This document shows, in pieces, positions 43,797 to 56,798 of a DNA stretch of 64,000 nt (the first letter of the stretch is position 1; the number at the start of each line of letters is the position of its first letter). Under the pieces are notes generated by a model, which did not search any database, had not been told where the DNA came from, and saw only the letters and a program-made list of their open reading frames with translations. A program made the position numbers and the translations under genes. The DNA is from Isoetes taiwanensis (taxonomy: Eukaryota; Streptophyta; Lycopodiopsida; Isoetales; Isoetaceae): contig JAJEKV010000016.1 of NCBI GenBank assembly GCA_021234155.1, positions 17,091,861-17,155,860 on the forward strand, given 5' to 3'.

Positions 43797-45722
43797 CTAA
43801 AGGAGTGTCATACTACTACGCTCAGAAAAAATCTCAAATCTTTGCATTCGAGGTAGCAGCTCCAGCAGTAAGTCTTCACATGCCTTTAGCTCAATTTCAG
43901 TTTCTGTTAATTCCTTATTTAATCGTTTCAGCCCAGGCAACACTGTACCATTTAGCTCTTCATCCTTTAGTTCGCTTACAACCCGAACACCCTCTGCTGC
44001 TTTCGGTTCTTTGTCATGATTGATTGCCATCTGTGCAAATCAGCTCTAATTTCTGATTCTTTATGCTCCATCAACTCAATCTTTCTTTTGATATCATTTT
44101 TCCTATCCTCGTTTGCTTGCAATCGTTGCTTGCATCTATCAAACCTAGCTGATGTTGCGACCAACCATTCCTTCACAAAAGTCGCCATAGTCACGCAAAA
44201 CAAAACACTACGTATATGTCAGCCTCCTAACATAGTAAGCCACGTACTGATGGAAAACCACAATCACACACCACACAACACAAGGTAGTCTCTACACACC
44301 ACCACATACCACACACCACACAACATTGTTGATTAAGACACCACACAACACTTTTTGTGGTGGTGGTGGTGGTGTCTGGTGGTGGTGGTGGTGGTGGTGG
44401 TGGTGGTGGTGGTGTGGTGGTGGTGGTGGTGGTGGTGGTGGTGGTGTGGTGGTGGTGGTGGTGGTGGTGGTGGTGTGTGGTGGTGGTGGGGGTGTGTGGT
44501 GGTGGTGGTGGTGGTGGTGTGTGGTGGGGTGTGGTGGAGGTGGGGTGATGGGTGTGGTGGGGGTGTGTGGTGTGGTGTGGTGGTGGTGGAGTGTGGGGGT
44601 GGTGGTGGTGATGGTGTGTGTGGTGGTGGTGAGGTGTGGTGGTGGTGGTGGTGGGGTGTGTGGTGGTGGTGGAGTGTGGTGGTGGTGGTGGTGGTGTGGG
44701 ACATGGTGGAGTGGTGGTGTGTGTGTGGTGGTGGTGGAGTGTGGTGGTGGTGGTGGAGTGTGGTGGTGGTGGTGGAATGGATGGTGGAGGTGGTGGTGGT
44801 GGTGGTGGTGGTGATGGTGGTGGTGGTGGTGGTGGAGTGTGGTGGTGGTGTGTGGTGTGGGAGTGTGGCGGGTGTGGGAGATGGTAGAGTGTAGTGGTGG
44901 GAGATCGTGGGGTGTGGTGTGGGACATGGTGGATGCCAACAACTCACCACCACCACACATACCTCATCTATCGTTAAGCATCCATTAGCATCATAGAGAC
45001 ACAACATGACAATACACGGTAACATGATGCAAAATGGTAGTAGACATACCTGATTCTTGAAGTGGATTTGATGTTACCTTTTACGTGTTGATAGAAACAA
45101 TCTAGATCAAGCTTGAGATTTTTTTCGTTGTAAGACAACTAATAATTGAACATACACCAATGGCATGTTTTGGTCTCGGAACATTGCTCGCTGCTTTTCT
45201 TTTGATTGTGAGTTCAGATTGAATGTGTGGTCTAGAGGAACCTGATTTGGTTATTTCCCTATCATCTTCATCATCCCTGTCACTTTTACTATTTTCCTCC
45301 TCGTCGGGTTGGATTTGCCTATGCTTTCTCTTGGGTCTAGAAGAACCGGCCTCGGCTTTCTCATGGGAGTTTTATAATAATCCGAAGCTCTTCCAATTAA
45401 CAGACCTCCCCTTTATATCATGAGATAATAAGCCAGCGCCCGGGTTCGGGAGCCATTCCACCCCATGTATGTGGCTTCCACCGTAATTCTTTTGTAAATT
45501 TGCATGAACTCTTTGTATTGTTCATTGCTCGATTTCTTCAACCTGTACAAGAAAACATATGCCTTAATTTTTCGGTTTGAACAAAACATTTGGGGAAAAT
45601 ACACGTAGCGATTTATTTGGAACTTTGTCACCCCAAAGCTTCTTTAGATCTTCGTGGGGCACAATCTCTTGTTTGAGGAGAGATTTCATCGTGTAACCGA
45701 TGGCGTTCAATTCCGACTCCAT
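43797..45722 (-). pseudogene. Coiled-coil and charged protein gene remnant, minus strand
   Basis: Begins near 45722 with MESELNAIGYTMKSLLKQEI and VPHEDLKKLWGDKVPNKS. After a short intron ending TTGTACAG it continues with QYKEFMQIYKRITVEATYMG, then a Lys/Asp/Glu/Ser-rich linker (PKRKHRQIQPDEEENSKSD). After the (GGT)n tract it resumes in a coiled coil (44203-43797: RFDRCKQRLQANEDRKNDIK, LNKELTETEIELKACEDLL). Several frameshifts. I do not recognise the family. Domain order (N-terminal globular part, acidic/basic linker, C-terminal coiled coil) is compatible with a DNA-binding accessory protein of a DNA transposon, which is inference only. Confidence 0.4.
44355..44930. repeat. (GGT)n-rich microsatellite
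   Basis: GGT/GTG repeats with GGTGTGT variants over ~575 bp, inside the minus-strand gene remnant. It is the complement of the CCA tract at 28.9 kb and also sits in an apparent intron. Long ORFs here (Val/Trp/Gly or His/Pro/Thr) are artefacts. Confidence 0.95.
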
Positions 45723-45959
45723 TAGGGTTCAATCGGCAAGAAGCGGCAAAAAAAACAGAGGAAGAGGTGATTCTTTCTTAATTCAAAAGGTGGACAATGA
45801 CGCGTGGCATAAAATTCAAAATAACCAACGCTCATTAATTCAAGCACTCCGCAATCTCCGCTTTACCACCCGATTCTACCACAAAGGTGGTGCCAAATGT
45901 GGCGTCAAAATGCCGCGTTTTGATACACCACAAATGCTTTTACCCACAACTTACTAGAA

Positions 45960-48900
45960 GAGCTCGGCGTATGGCATCATTTAGCCGTCACCACAAAAAC
46001 TCCTCGGTGAAACCCTGCCCGCTCTCTTGAAAGCGGATCCTCGGTAGATTACAACCGAATTGCTCTCTTGTCCGGCTTATGTATATTCGGATATATATCT
46101 CTGTTATATGAGTTATCCAGTGCGAATGTTGATGATTTGCTCATGATACAAATGAATACAAATTATGTGGGCTGAAACTGTAAAACTGTAGTGTTTTTTG
46201 TCGTGATTTCTGGTGTTGGTCATGTAATTACTTCATTTGAAGCTTGTTTGTCTCTGCAGACATCACAGAGGCGTAGATCAGACAGACTGGAGGTTGGAAA
46301 TGCGCCCGAATATGAAGGGTTTATCCAGCTGAAATGACATGATTAAAGTTTGAAAATTGCTTGTGGAGACACGCAAAAATCAGTCACAGGAGTACTAGCA
46401 GCTCTATTTTCCATCTATTTTCTTCTCTCGACTCTAAATTTGACAGTGAGTGCATATTGTTGTTTATCCGTTGTTAAATGTAACTACTTACAATGTTAGC
46501 TAGGTTATTCTAGTTTATCTTTGATAGGTTATTTTACTCTATAAGATTGGCAGTTCTACTTTATTAGAGATCAAATTCTACTTACGATTGTGTTAAGTAG
46601 ATTATTCTAGCTTATCTTTTCTAAGTTATTCTACTCTATAATATTGGCAGTTCTACTTTATTAGGGAGATCAGATCCTCACTGTGAAGTACATAGATCTT
46701 TCATGATTTGGAGGGTGATTTTTCTTATTAAACATAAGTTTCATGGATTTGTAAGTTTGAATTGTTGCTTGAATAACTTTGTTTGCCTTCTATCAGTCGT
46801 GATTTAGAAGGAAGTAAATCGGAAGAATTTTTTCCTTGCAAGATGCCCCAAGTTGAATTTTAGCTGCTAACATAGTGTTCCAAAGCAGAAGTACAATGTT
46901 GTAGCACTTCCTGTAAGAGACTCAATGTTTTTTAGGTACCCTTAATTTTCTAGCAGCGAAGTTGGCGAAATTGTCTCTGGCGAAATTGTCTCTGAGCTGC
47001 ATTCTAGTAAATATCTCAAAAGCCCCCTTTATATTTACATGCTGAAGTAAATTTTATCAAAAGCAAGTGTGATCAAGCTCTACGTAGTGGTGGTCAAGCT
47101 ACACACATTTGCATAATAACAACTTTTCTAAGCTCATGCCCAAACCATGTCTAAGGGTTTGATCATTCCTGTCAAAAGCATTCAAAAAATTTTGTAGAAC
47201 AATGAACTAGAAACAACTCCAAATTAGATTTCTCACTTAGATAAATGCTATGTGCAAAATATAAATAAAATGATGTAGCCTCTTAAGTCTAAATTTCTCA
47301 CTTAGATAATCTTCTTTGTGCAAAATATAAAACCAAGGATGTAGAATTAGAGGTTGAGGAAACTACACTAATGGCATGCATCAATCAAATGAAAGTACAC
47401 CCATCCCTTTTTAGGCATTTCCATATTCGATAACCATAACACATTTACAGTATAGAAAATGAGACAATTCCACGATTAGGCACAAAGCTTTTGAAGTAAA
47501 GCTTGGTTTTTCAAATGGTAAACGTGTTCTCAACATGTCAACTCAAGAACATTTTTGTTTCTTTTAATAGTTCAAAAATAGTCCTTTTTATTTCACGTCT
47601 CTTACATTAGAGAAAGGCCTTATTGCATATAATACGTTTTGGTACAAAATTTAGTGTTTTTGAAATGAGTTGTCCTGTATGTGGTTGATTGCATATACGT
47701 TTTGCCACAAAGTTTTGCATTTTCGTAAAAGCTATCGGCTATAAAGGGGCACAATCATGGAGGGTCAAAGATGTTTTAACAACCTTGAAGTTACATCATG
47801 CAGGGTCTGACTGTGAGTCCAGTGTATAGTCAAGAGGATAGTCTTAAAGTCAATTATTCTACAATATTAATTTGTGTAAATAAGAAAGATTTATACAGTT
47901 CTGTGAAGAAACCAAGAGGGGTAAGCCATATGTTGGTTGTTTGTGAATTATAATAATCAGTTCCTTTATCTCTGAAATCCTTATTTCTAAAACCTTTCCA
48001 GATGTGTGGAAGTGGTGTGCTTGTGGCACCCTTGACCTATATATTTGAGGAAGAGCGTCCACGATGGCAGGCACTGGTTGAAACGTTGAATAAGTAATTT
48101 CTTTAGCAAAAGAGTCCGCGGTGGTATTTAAGAATATTTATTAGCCATGGAGAAGATGACACTATTTTTTGGTCATCATGTATTTCAATTCTACTTTGGT
48201 TCTCACTTTGCACACCAGTTTATTAATTTGAATGCCAACCGCTTAGCTAGTATTTTGTATATTGTTCCCCGCAGCCAGACTATGGGCCTCCATTCTAATA
48301 TGGATTAAGGCCTCTCCACACCTGTAGAACACCCAAACACCCTTGATTGCTAGCAACATATATTCCTTGAGCTTGTGCCAAAAAGGAGGAATTCCGTGGG
48401 AAACCGTCGAGGCTTGGTGTTTTCTCATGCGGCATGGATTCTAGAGTTCTATGAACCTCATCAAACGTAATGTTCCTAAGAAGGGCACTATTATCCTCTT
48501 AAGAGATTTACGGTTGAAGGGCGGTAGGAACTAGCGAAGGTCCATTTGCATAGGTACTAGGCAAAGGCTTTTCAGCAAAAAGTTTCTCGTACTCTTGGAA
48601 GAAATATTCAATAAAGATTGGCATCCATAACTAATGTTATTCCATTGTTGATCAGTCTGTTTTCAGCCAGCCTAAAGAGCACTTTCGAACTTTCTTTATT
48701 TGCATGCTCATACCAATGAGCCTTTTCTTTTCTTTTCTATTGTCTAAAAGTACCAATTTCAAACTTTCAACTACGATTTAAGCTACTTCACAAAACATGT
48801 ACATCCATTCTCTCCTTTATTACACTTCTCTTTATGCTTCTGCCATCCTAGTTCCATACCAAGCACCAAACACCAATACCTTGCGCTCAAATCCCAAAGT

Positions 48901-49060
48901 CCATATGTCCAACTACATCCTACTCCAACAACACCTCAACACCTAAGCAGAACTTAGTAATGCAAATGCATACCAACACGTTCACAAAATGTCAATGTCT
49001 TAAAATAGCAATTTTGATTCAAACACTCTATTGTCTACAACTACAACTTAAGCCACTTCA
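45960..49060. other. 3.1 kb without recognised gene
   Basis: AT-rich. Includes a ~110-bp tandem duplication at 46482-46690 (GTTATTCTA...TTGGCAGTTCTACTTTATTA twice) and a ~68-bp direct repeat at 47225-47345 (ATTTCTCACTTAGATAA...GTGCAAAATATAAA twice). No coding motif found. Confidence 0.45.
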
Positions 49061-50852
49061 CTCTCCGGCCATGCAGGGCAACCCTCCGTGCGCAGCACCT
49101 TGTTTTAACTGCATCCATAGCTGCCCTAAGCGTCACCAAATGATCTATGGTAAATCGTCCAGGCCGAAAACCTGCTTGTCCCCTTGCCCTCACCTCTGTT
49201 CGTTCTGCCCATGAACTTATTCTTTGTTCTACAATTGTAGCAAATAGCTTTGCAAACAGGTTACTCACCATTATGATGCGGTAATTTCCTGGGTCATTTT
49301 GGCAACCAGCTTTATGTATCGGTACTGCCCTGTTTGTTTGCCATTCAGCAGGAAAGCCATCCCTTAGTGAAGCATTTAGCATTTTGGCTAGAATCTTCTG
49401 AACATCTTTTCCAGTCCATTTAAGCATTTCCGCCCCCAAGCCTGTTGCATCTAATGCTTTTCCTGTTGCGAGCTTCTGAAGTCCTTTCAGTACATCTATT
49501 TCTGTGATATGCATTGACTCGTGATCTCTCATCATTATGTCTTCCACCCCTTCTATATGGTAGAGTTTGTCTAGGTGACCAATTAGAGCATGCGCGTCTA
49601 GTTTGTGAATTTGCCCTTTTGAATCTCTCAAGCGGTTCCAAAATTTTCTCGGATCCTTAACCAGCTCTTGCACCATTACTGCTTGTTTCAATTTCAGGAA
49701 ACCTCTCTTCTTGCATCTTAGCATCTTGAAATACACCTTCCTGGCCACGTGCTTACCTGGCCCTTTTGCTTTTTTGTACAACTCTCTTTGGCGCTTACAC
49801 TCCTCATCAAACCAAGCATGACATGGCAGCCCCTTAGCCCTCCTAGCGGATATGAAACATGCCTTTGCCTTATCAAGCAAGAATTCTGTCAGCATATGGC
49901 TGATTTCAATAGCATTTTCTGGCCATTGTATCTCTTCTACTCCTTCCTCACACATCTTCTCATACATTTTTGCTTTTCTAAAATTTAGGCGCATGCCTAG
50001 ATGGGGCTTGTTACGTTCCGTGCTTTGCCCATTGTCTTTTATCCTCAGCGTAATGGTTAGAGGAACATAGTCAGATTCTGCCCTGCTCAATCCCACTACA
50101 AATCCCTCAATCTCATGTAGTGCTTGCACATGTGCCAATACTACATCAACCACACTAGCCCCCCTTCCACCTAATCCAAGTGACGTGCATTTTTGTGTCC
50201 CATTAAACAAATGCATCCCATTAAGCACTAACAGGCTTAGCCCACCGCACTAACAGGACTGCCTTGTGGTGTTACATACTTGTAAGTGTCATCAGTCACC
50301 CGGTCCCATTCTGCTAATTTAATTTCATCCTCTTCCATTCTCTCCATCCAGATAGGCTCTCCAAATGCACTGGTCATGTAGGCTTGTTTATCAGCAATTC
50401 TACCATTGAAGTCACCCATAAAAATGATGTTGCCCTCTTCCACGAGATCAAGCGCTGCTTGCTCCATGTGATGAAAGGGATCATCCCTATCCATGTCTGG
50501 CAGGTCGTAAGTAGGGGACTCCCTAGGTGGAAAATAGCATCCGAACACAAAAGTGGGTTTTTGATGACTTGGTAATTCAATAACAATGAATTGCTGCTTA
50601 CATTTATCCCTTCTAAGCTTTACCATTCCAGAGAATTCTTCTCTTATTCCAAAACCTTTGTTTCTCCAACCCTTCTTGCCATTCAAAGTGAAACACTATA
50701 TATCCCTCAATGTCTGGTAAACCGGATTCCTCATGTTCATGTGTCTCAGCAAAGAAAATAACATCCCAATGATTGAGAACATCTCCAACAGAGGCTATTT
50801 TTGTAGACTCCAATCCGTTAATGTTCCACGTACAAATCCTGATGGTCTGCAA
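49060..50852 (-). pseudogene. LINE ORF2: APE-type endonuclease and partial reverse transcriptase
   Basis: Starts MQTIRICTWNINGLESTKIA (endonuclease motif N-x-x-G/L), then FFAETHE (catalytic Glu), GCYFPPRESPTYD, IIFMGDFNGRI (GDFN motif) and ESDYVPLTITL, where the usual SDH motif reads SDY. RT begins with FWNRLRD, then GKALDATGLGAEMLKW, AVPIHKAGCQNDPGNYRIIM and RGQAGFRPGRFTIDHLVTLR. One frameshift at ~50.65 kb and a stop at ~50.24 kb break it. RT palm motifs after QAGFRPGRST are missing. Confidence 0.88.
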
Positions 50853-50855
50853 TTC

Positions 50856-51317
50856 CTATTCCTGGTCTCCTTGATCCTGCACAACTACTTTCCCCTTCTT
50901 CCAGAATGCCTTCTTTCCCGCTTGTCTTGCTTCTTTCAGTTTTTGGATCTCCAATTTGTGCTGTGCATATTGTATCTGTGTCATGTCTTCATTTATCCAC
51001 ACCCTCAGATCTTTTACGTTCCTAAGGGACGCTCTTTTCTGCAGCACTGCTACCTTATGCTCTTTATTGTCAAATTTCACTATTATATTTCTGTCCTTCC
51101 CGTTTGGCTTTCCAACCCTGTATGCTTCAACTACTCCGCTTTGGCTGATTCCCAAATGGTGTTCAAAGAATTCTATCATCTGTTCTTTAGTCCGCTCATC
51201 CTCCTTTTCTGGTATTCCTGCAATTCCGCTCATCCTCCTTTTCCAGAGACATGTAGAAATCGAAATTCTCACTTTTACAGAATGTTGTCGACTGACTGGA
51301 ACAAGAACTGCCTGCAA
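50856..51317 (-). pseudogene. LINE ORF1-like protein
   Basis: 153 codons. The central part MIEFFEHHLGISQSGVVEAY, RVGKPNGKDRNIIVKF and AVLQKRASLRN resembles the RNA-recognition-like part of LINE ORF1 proteins ('... V..a.RlGk......RPiiVkf......k..il..a..L...'). A charged helical tail follows (KLEIQKLKEARQAGKKAFWK). It ends 4 bp before the ORF2 start codon region. The N-terminus seems shortened and the first ~25 residues may be out of frame. Confidence 0.65.
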
Positions 51318-51344
51318 GTGCTGTTGCCAAATAGCAAATTAAAA

Positions 51345-51520
51345 TCCGAAATCAGGTGAATTTGTCGGCTTGATTAGATGCCCTGATGAGAACGATTGCC
51401 AAGTGACTGCAAATGTTTTTTAAGAAGGTGAGATTCAGAGATGTTTTTTGGCAAATTAAAAGCTAAAATCTGGTGAATTTATTGGCTTGAATAGACGCCC
51501 TGATGAGAACAACCTGCATA
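51345..51520 (-). repeat. Direct repeats upstream of LINE ORF1
   Basis: GGTGAATTT.T.GGCTTGA.TAGA.GCCCTGATGAGAAC occurs twice with a 117-bp period, with further partial copies to 51.6 kb. They may be 5'-UTR monomers. Confidence 0.6.
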
Positions 51521-51900
51521 CCAATGGCTTCGACTTGAATGGACTTGAATAGAGCTGCTTTGACTCACAAAACAGTCAGCCTAAATAGACCTGCTTCGAC
51601 TTGCTTGATGAGCACGATTTGAAATCTGAGACCTAAGAATAATCTGAGCCTGAAAAACGACCTGAGAATAATCTGAAATCGACCAGAGAATCTGACCAAT
51701 TTCTGGAAAAAAAATTGCTTGAAATGACCTGTTTAAAAGAAACCATTAAAAGGGATGATCTGAGAAATGGACCTGCACAGAATCCGACCTGCTTTGAAGC
51801 CTGAATCCGACCCTGCTTTTGAATTTGACCTGCTAAATCCAACCTGCTTTGAAGCTTGAAGAACTGCCTTGAAGCTTGAAGAACTGTCGAATCCAACCTA

Positions 51901-54900
51901 CTTCTCATATTTGTGTTTGTTGATGCAGTCTATTGCCGTTCTAGTTCCGATCGGATGCGATTACAATTCTCAAGCCAGCTCTACACTTCCTCTTTTTTCT
52001 TTTTTACGACAGCCTTGGATTGCGGCAAAGGAGGCAGCTGATTGGTTATGATCTGTTGTCTTATTTTGTGGCAGGGGATTTCCCCCGGAAGAAAATAAGA
52101 CTTTGGAGTTGTACGGAATTGATTTAAGACATGTCCTAAACGTTTTAGTGGAAAACTTATAGTGTCACATTTACTTATTTGGCCCAATCATATTGAGGTA
52201 AATTTAAGATATCTATGTCATGGAAAAAGGGCCTTAGAGTTGTAAAGTCTAGTATAGCAATTGTTGCCAAAAATTAGCAACATATCCTTATGCATTAACC
52301 GGACAAACAAGGAAGAGCATATGTACATAAGCAACCCAAGAATGCGGAATGACATAATAAGCAATAATGAATTTGGGCCTAAGGAACTAAAGATAAGCAT
52401 AGATTTGTAAGCAATTCACTTCAGAAGAGAAGAAAGAGTGAATAATGCTTAATTGATCTTTTTCAACGATCAATTACACTAAGACTTTGACTCACTAGAG
52501 GCAGTAATGGGAATTCTAGAATAATGGGGTGCAAGTCTAATCACCAGAACAAAGTGGGAGTAAATTACTATTTCAATGTGGAAAAAATTATTTCAAATCT
52601 AAGTTCCATTTGGCCATATGGAAGAGGTGGAATACCCTCGTCTTTCATGAGGATCACGAGGAACACAACATAGTTGGGAAGACACAAAATGTTCAAACTA
52701 ATATTTTTGAGTGAAGAAGCAAAACAAAGATAAAGTGATGGGGCACCTACCTAAAATTGCACTAGCTTATAGCAGATGGCAGAATAAGTTGATGCGATGT
52801 ACTGTGGCTATAGCGGCATTAAAGTATTTATATTGGCATTAAAGTGTTGCTATAGTGGCATCACTTTGTAGGCAAGATATGTCTTCGCACCAACTATGTG
52901 AAATGATTCAAATAAAACCCAAAGAGAAACATATTTGTGTTCGACATATTAATGAATAAACCAAATTCCAGAGTCAATTCCAGAGTCTTTAGAAAAATCT
53001 CATGTTTATAAGGTACTTGTAAAATTGTCCATACTATTCATTGTTCTTTCACTGTTTTTATCTATTTAGATTCTTCTAAAAATATATTTGAAATTTTAAT
53101 ATTTAAATTTTCAAGTATTTCTGAGTGTTAACTTAAAATCCTCATTTAGCAAAGATACTTGTCAAATAAACAAGTTAAATTCTAACAATATTATAAAACT
53201 TAATTACCATTCAAAAATTCATAATTTGATAACTAGTAGTTAGATAATGAAATAAACTATAAATTGTACATTATAAGCTATTTTATGTGCCTGACATGTT
53301 AAGCATAAAAGTATATATAAAATATACAAAATTAACACCTTAGAGTGGGTCGTAAGATTATAAGTAGCTCAAGTTTAAAAGAATACATGAAAGCCAACCA
53401 TAAGCTATCTTTTTAAGACTGATCACTTTAAAAAGATATAAAAGTATACAATAGCTCAAGTTTAAAAGAATACATGAAAGCCAACCATAAGCTATCTTTT
53501 TATCTAAACGCATCAACTTCAAATTTGATTGATTGCTAAATACACATATAGTCAATGTTGATCAACAATTTATGTTTACACTCAGGATTTTTTTCATTCT
53601 TTTCTTTTTCAATTGAACAATGATTGAGATAGCATCTTGCATACCAATGAATGAACTTCTTAGACGAAGTCACATCCATACTATCTATTGTATTTATATG
53701 GATCACTTTGAAAAAGAGTTTCAAATTTAAGATTTCTTGTTAAAAACACATTTAATTATTTTGATGCTTAACAATACGTATTTTAAAGATTTGTTTCATT
53801 TAATTTCCTATAATTGAATAAGGAACGAGACAATATATCGTGTCGATATGCCATAGTATTACCAATGAATGAACTTTGTAAATAAAATCATAAGCATACT
53901 CTCTAGTTTTAATACATACACCATCTTAGTGCATTTGTACAATCACAATAACGCAAACAAAGCAATAGTTTTCACTTTTAGTTCCTAAATATTGTTGAGT
54001 TAAAGTACTTGCTTAGTTTAACATGATCATTTGCTTGATTTACTTCAAATACATTTGAATATAAAGAATATTTCACTTTTTTTTTTTTTTTTTCTTTTCT
54101 TTAATTACGTGTTTTATGATGTTTTTAGTAGTATTGTAAGATTTTCACGACAGTGACATTTCAAAGAACTATAGTTTTCAGTCAGCACAAATATTCTGGT
54201 ATCTTATATATGCATTTTCTTACATATGTAAGAAAAGAATAAAGAGTATCCTTGATATATAGATGGCCTCCTCATATCGTTGCAATTGATTTGTCATCTC
54301 TCAATCATCACAGTTAGGTCAGCTGCTTCACCTACTAGCAATTTTTGCCATTATGGGCTCAAGGCTAATGTATTATATATATTAGAAGCTGAGACTTCGA
54401 AGCTAGACAAGGCTTGTTATTTTTTCTCTTATTTCAAATCTTTACTTCAGCAAGATCCTGGTAGTATTTCATTTTTTCTTATCAAGGGATTCTCGTTTTG
54501 GCATTGATATCTCTCTTGTTTTCTTTTCTGTTCCTTATTTCTTAGTTCTTTTGCAAAATCCTACATGGCGCTTTCAGGGGTCCTCGTAGAGGGCCATCTT
54601 GTGGGCTGCCCAGAACTCAGCCCAGACTCCAAACAATGGTAAGAAAATATGCGTGTAAACGAGCCAATAAATCACAGATTGTGCCTTCTCATAGTGAATT
54701 AAGAAGATGCAAATTAAAATAAATCATCGCATCAAAATTGAAAATTGTTGTTTGTAATTTATTGCCCATACCTACATAGCTTACATTACTTGTATAATTT
54801 ATGCGATCTAGTGGTCACAACTTGTGCAATTATAGTACAATCTTGTGGTGTCTAATAGTCTATAATAATAATATATTTTACATCATATTCAGAGTAGAAA

Positions 54901-56798
54901 ATTGTCATATGCTTACACATGGGTACATGTACCTTTAGATTTGACTTTGTATGATACCTTACACCTATTCCCAAACTATGCTTGAGTCAAAACTAAAAGG
55001 CTTGCTTTCCAGCTAGGACATGCAATTAACACGCAAAGGTTCAAATAGGTATAACATCGAAATCTATTATCATGCATTGCATATGTAAAAGGCTCTATGT
55101 TGCATAATGGTCCCTCATAGCAAGCATGCTTCAGCTTTAATATTCTCAAACTCATTATGTATGAGGTACCTATATGAACAAGCTCATCGCACCATGTGTG
55201 GTCACTCTTCATCATGCCATGTGGCACATTTTTAAGTACTATGCCTTCACTCTTGGCATAACTTAAGGCCATCTAAAGCTAGTCAAGACATTCCAACGTG
55301 TCATATGGCATGATAAGGTTCACTTCGCACCCAACATTTTACGTGGAAGGGTTATACAAACGTGTATCACGCTTTAAAGGTCATAATGACCTGCCAAGGA
55401 GGACTCACGCCAAGGGGTCATGACGTCCTCATGTTGAGGTATCCCTTTGTCTTTTCTTGCATATTGCTAGAGACTTTGTGGCAGGGGCAGACCCTGCTAT
55501 ACCCTTGTTACAAGGTTCCTTTCCCATATTTCAGAATAGCCCTATAGCTTTGGCCACAAAACTAACACTCTTCATCACTAAAAGACATTTGGGGTCTCTA
55601 GTGGAGAGAAATGTGGGCAAAACGTTTTTTGGAGGAAAACCTTCAACATGAGGAGCTTGTTCAGCATGGCTATGGTCTTTGCCAGAATAAACAGCAATTA
55701 GTTCATTTCTTGCCACAAGTATAGCAGAAGTAGAAAGTCCAACTGTTGTGTAAGCCGAGTTTCCAAATCCTGTAGTTGTTTATTCTGTTCAATAATTGTG
55801 TGGTGAAGTTTGTTGGCAATCCACATGGCATGATTAGCCTAAACTTGAGTGCTGCCAATTCAACATCCACATGTATCTGTTATGCAATTTCTTAGAGTTG
55901 GGTCTCAAGGCCTGTGATGCTAGCATGAGCATTGATCTGCATAGCTTCTAAGTGTGAAATACACGTCTAATGCATGACATTGGCATGTCAAGTTCTGCCT
56001 ACGCCAAGATACTGGCCGCAATATTGTCCAAAACATTGTGCATACGCACAATATGTATGCATACATTTTGTAGAAGTATATATAAACATATTTTATATTT
56101 TTATTAGCACACTAGAACTACCAAGCTTACAACCTTTCTTGCAATTTTAGCCTATCCACGTATCAATTCCAAATCTATAAAATACATATGCATACGCTCG
56201 TTATATTTATTTATTTTTAATTGGTGTGTCTGAAGGGTTCTAAATTACTCAAACATTCAACTATAAAATGTTAGAAGGTCAAATTATTAGAACAAATAGG
56301 CATGAAGTACACTTAAAATATGAGATTATAAGTTCGTAATAGAAATTGTTATCTTCATTTAGCATTGCAATTGATTTTTAGTAGTTAGCCATCGTCCTCA
56401 TCCATGCTTAATTTAGTATCCACTTGAATCCATCAATGAAGATTTTGGTTCGTCATCCTTCTCATCCTTTACAGGTCATCGTGATGGATGGAGTAGGCTC
56501 AAAGGTTGTGGAAATCATTATCAAAGATGCATGCTATAGTGCAACATGAGACCATTCTAAGACCACACTTGGCTAGCAAGACATGCGAGATGATGGGGCA
56601 GATACCCTAGGTGATGAGGGGCTATTGCATGCAGAGGTTCCAATTCGGAAAGCTACTTTTAAGGTCTCTATTTATCCTGGCGTCTATACTGATGTTCATG
56701 CTATGGCTAGTACTATAACCAACCAGCAACTTGCAATTGCAAACATTGTAACCAGATAACACCTTGATGAGACAAAAGGCCTCAATTAGGAGACAGCC
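51901..56798. other. 4.9 kb AT-rich, no gene recognised
   Basis: Short ORFs only. A 57-bp sequence (AGCTCAAGTTTAAAAGAATA onward) is repeated at 53366 and 53454. A T-rich run lies at 54079-54094. No transposon termini recognised. Confidence 0.45.

Larger units (their letters stand above)
49060..51900 (-). mobile_element. LINE (non-LTR) retrotransposon, 3'-truncated
   Basis: On the minus strand: a repeat-bearing 5' region (51.9-51.32 kb), ORF1 (51317-50856), and ORF2 with endonuclease and the first half of RT (50852-49060). RT coding stops before the catalytic (F/Y)xDD motif, at about 49060, where the sequence becomes similar to 48.74 kb. LINEs usually lose the 5' end, so loss of the 3' half points to a later deletion or rearrangement. 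Confidence 0.85.

Noticed and set aside
44292-45025. ORFs of 160-230 codons across the (GGT)n region
   Set aside because: Same artefact of a three-base repeat lacking stop codons in several frames.
55000-55720. Short ORFs around 55.0-55.7 kb
   Set aside because: No similarity to any family I know and no consistent coding bias on either strand.
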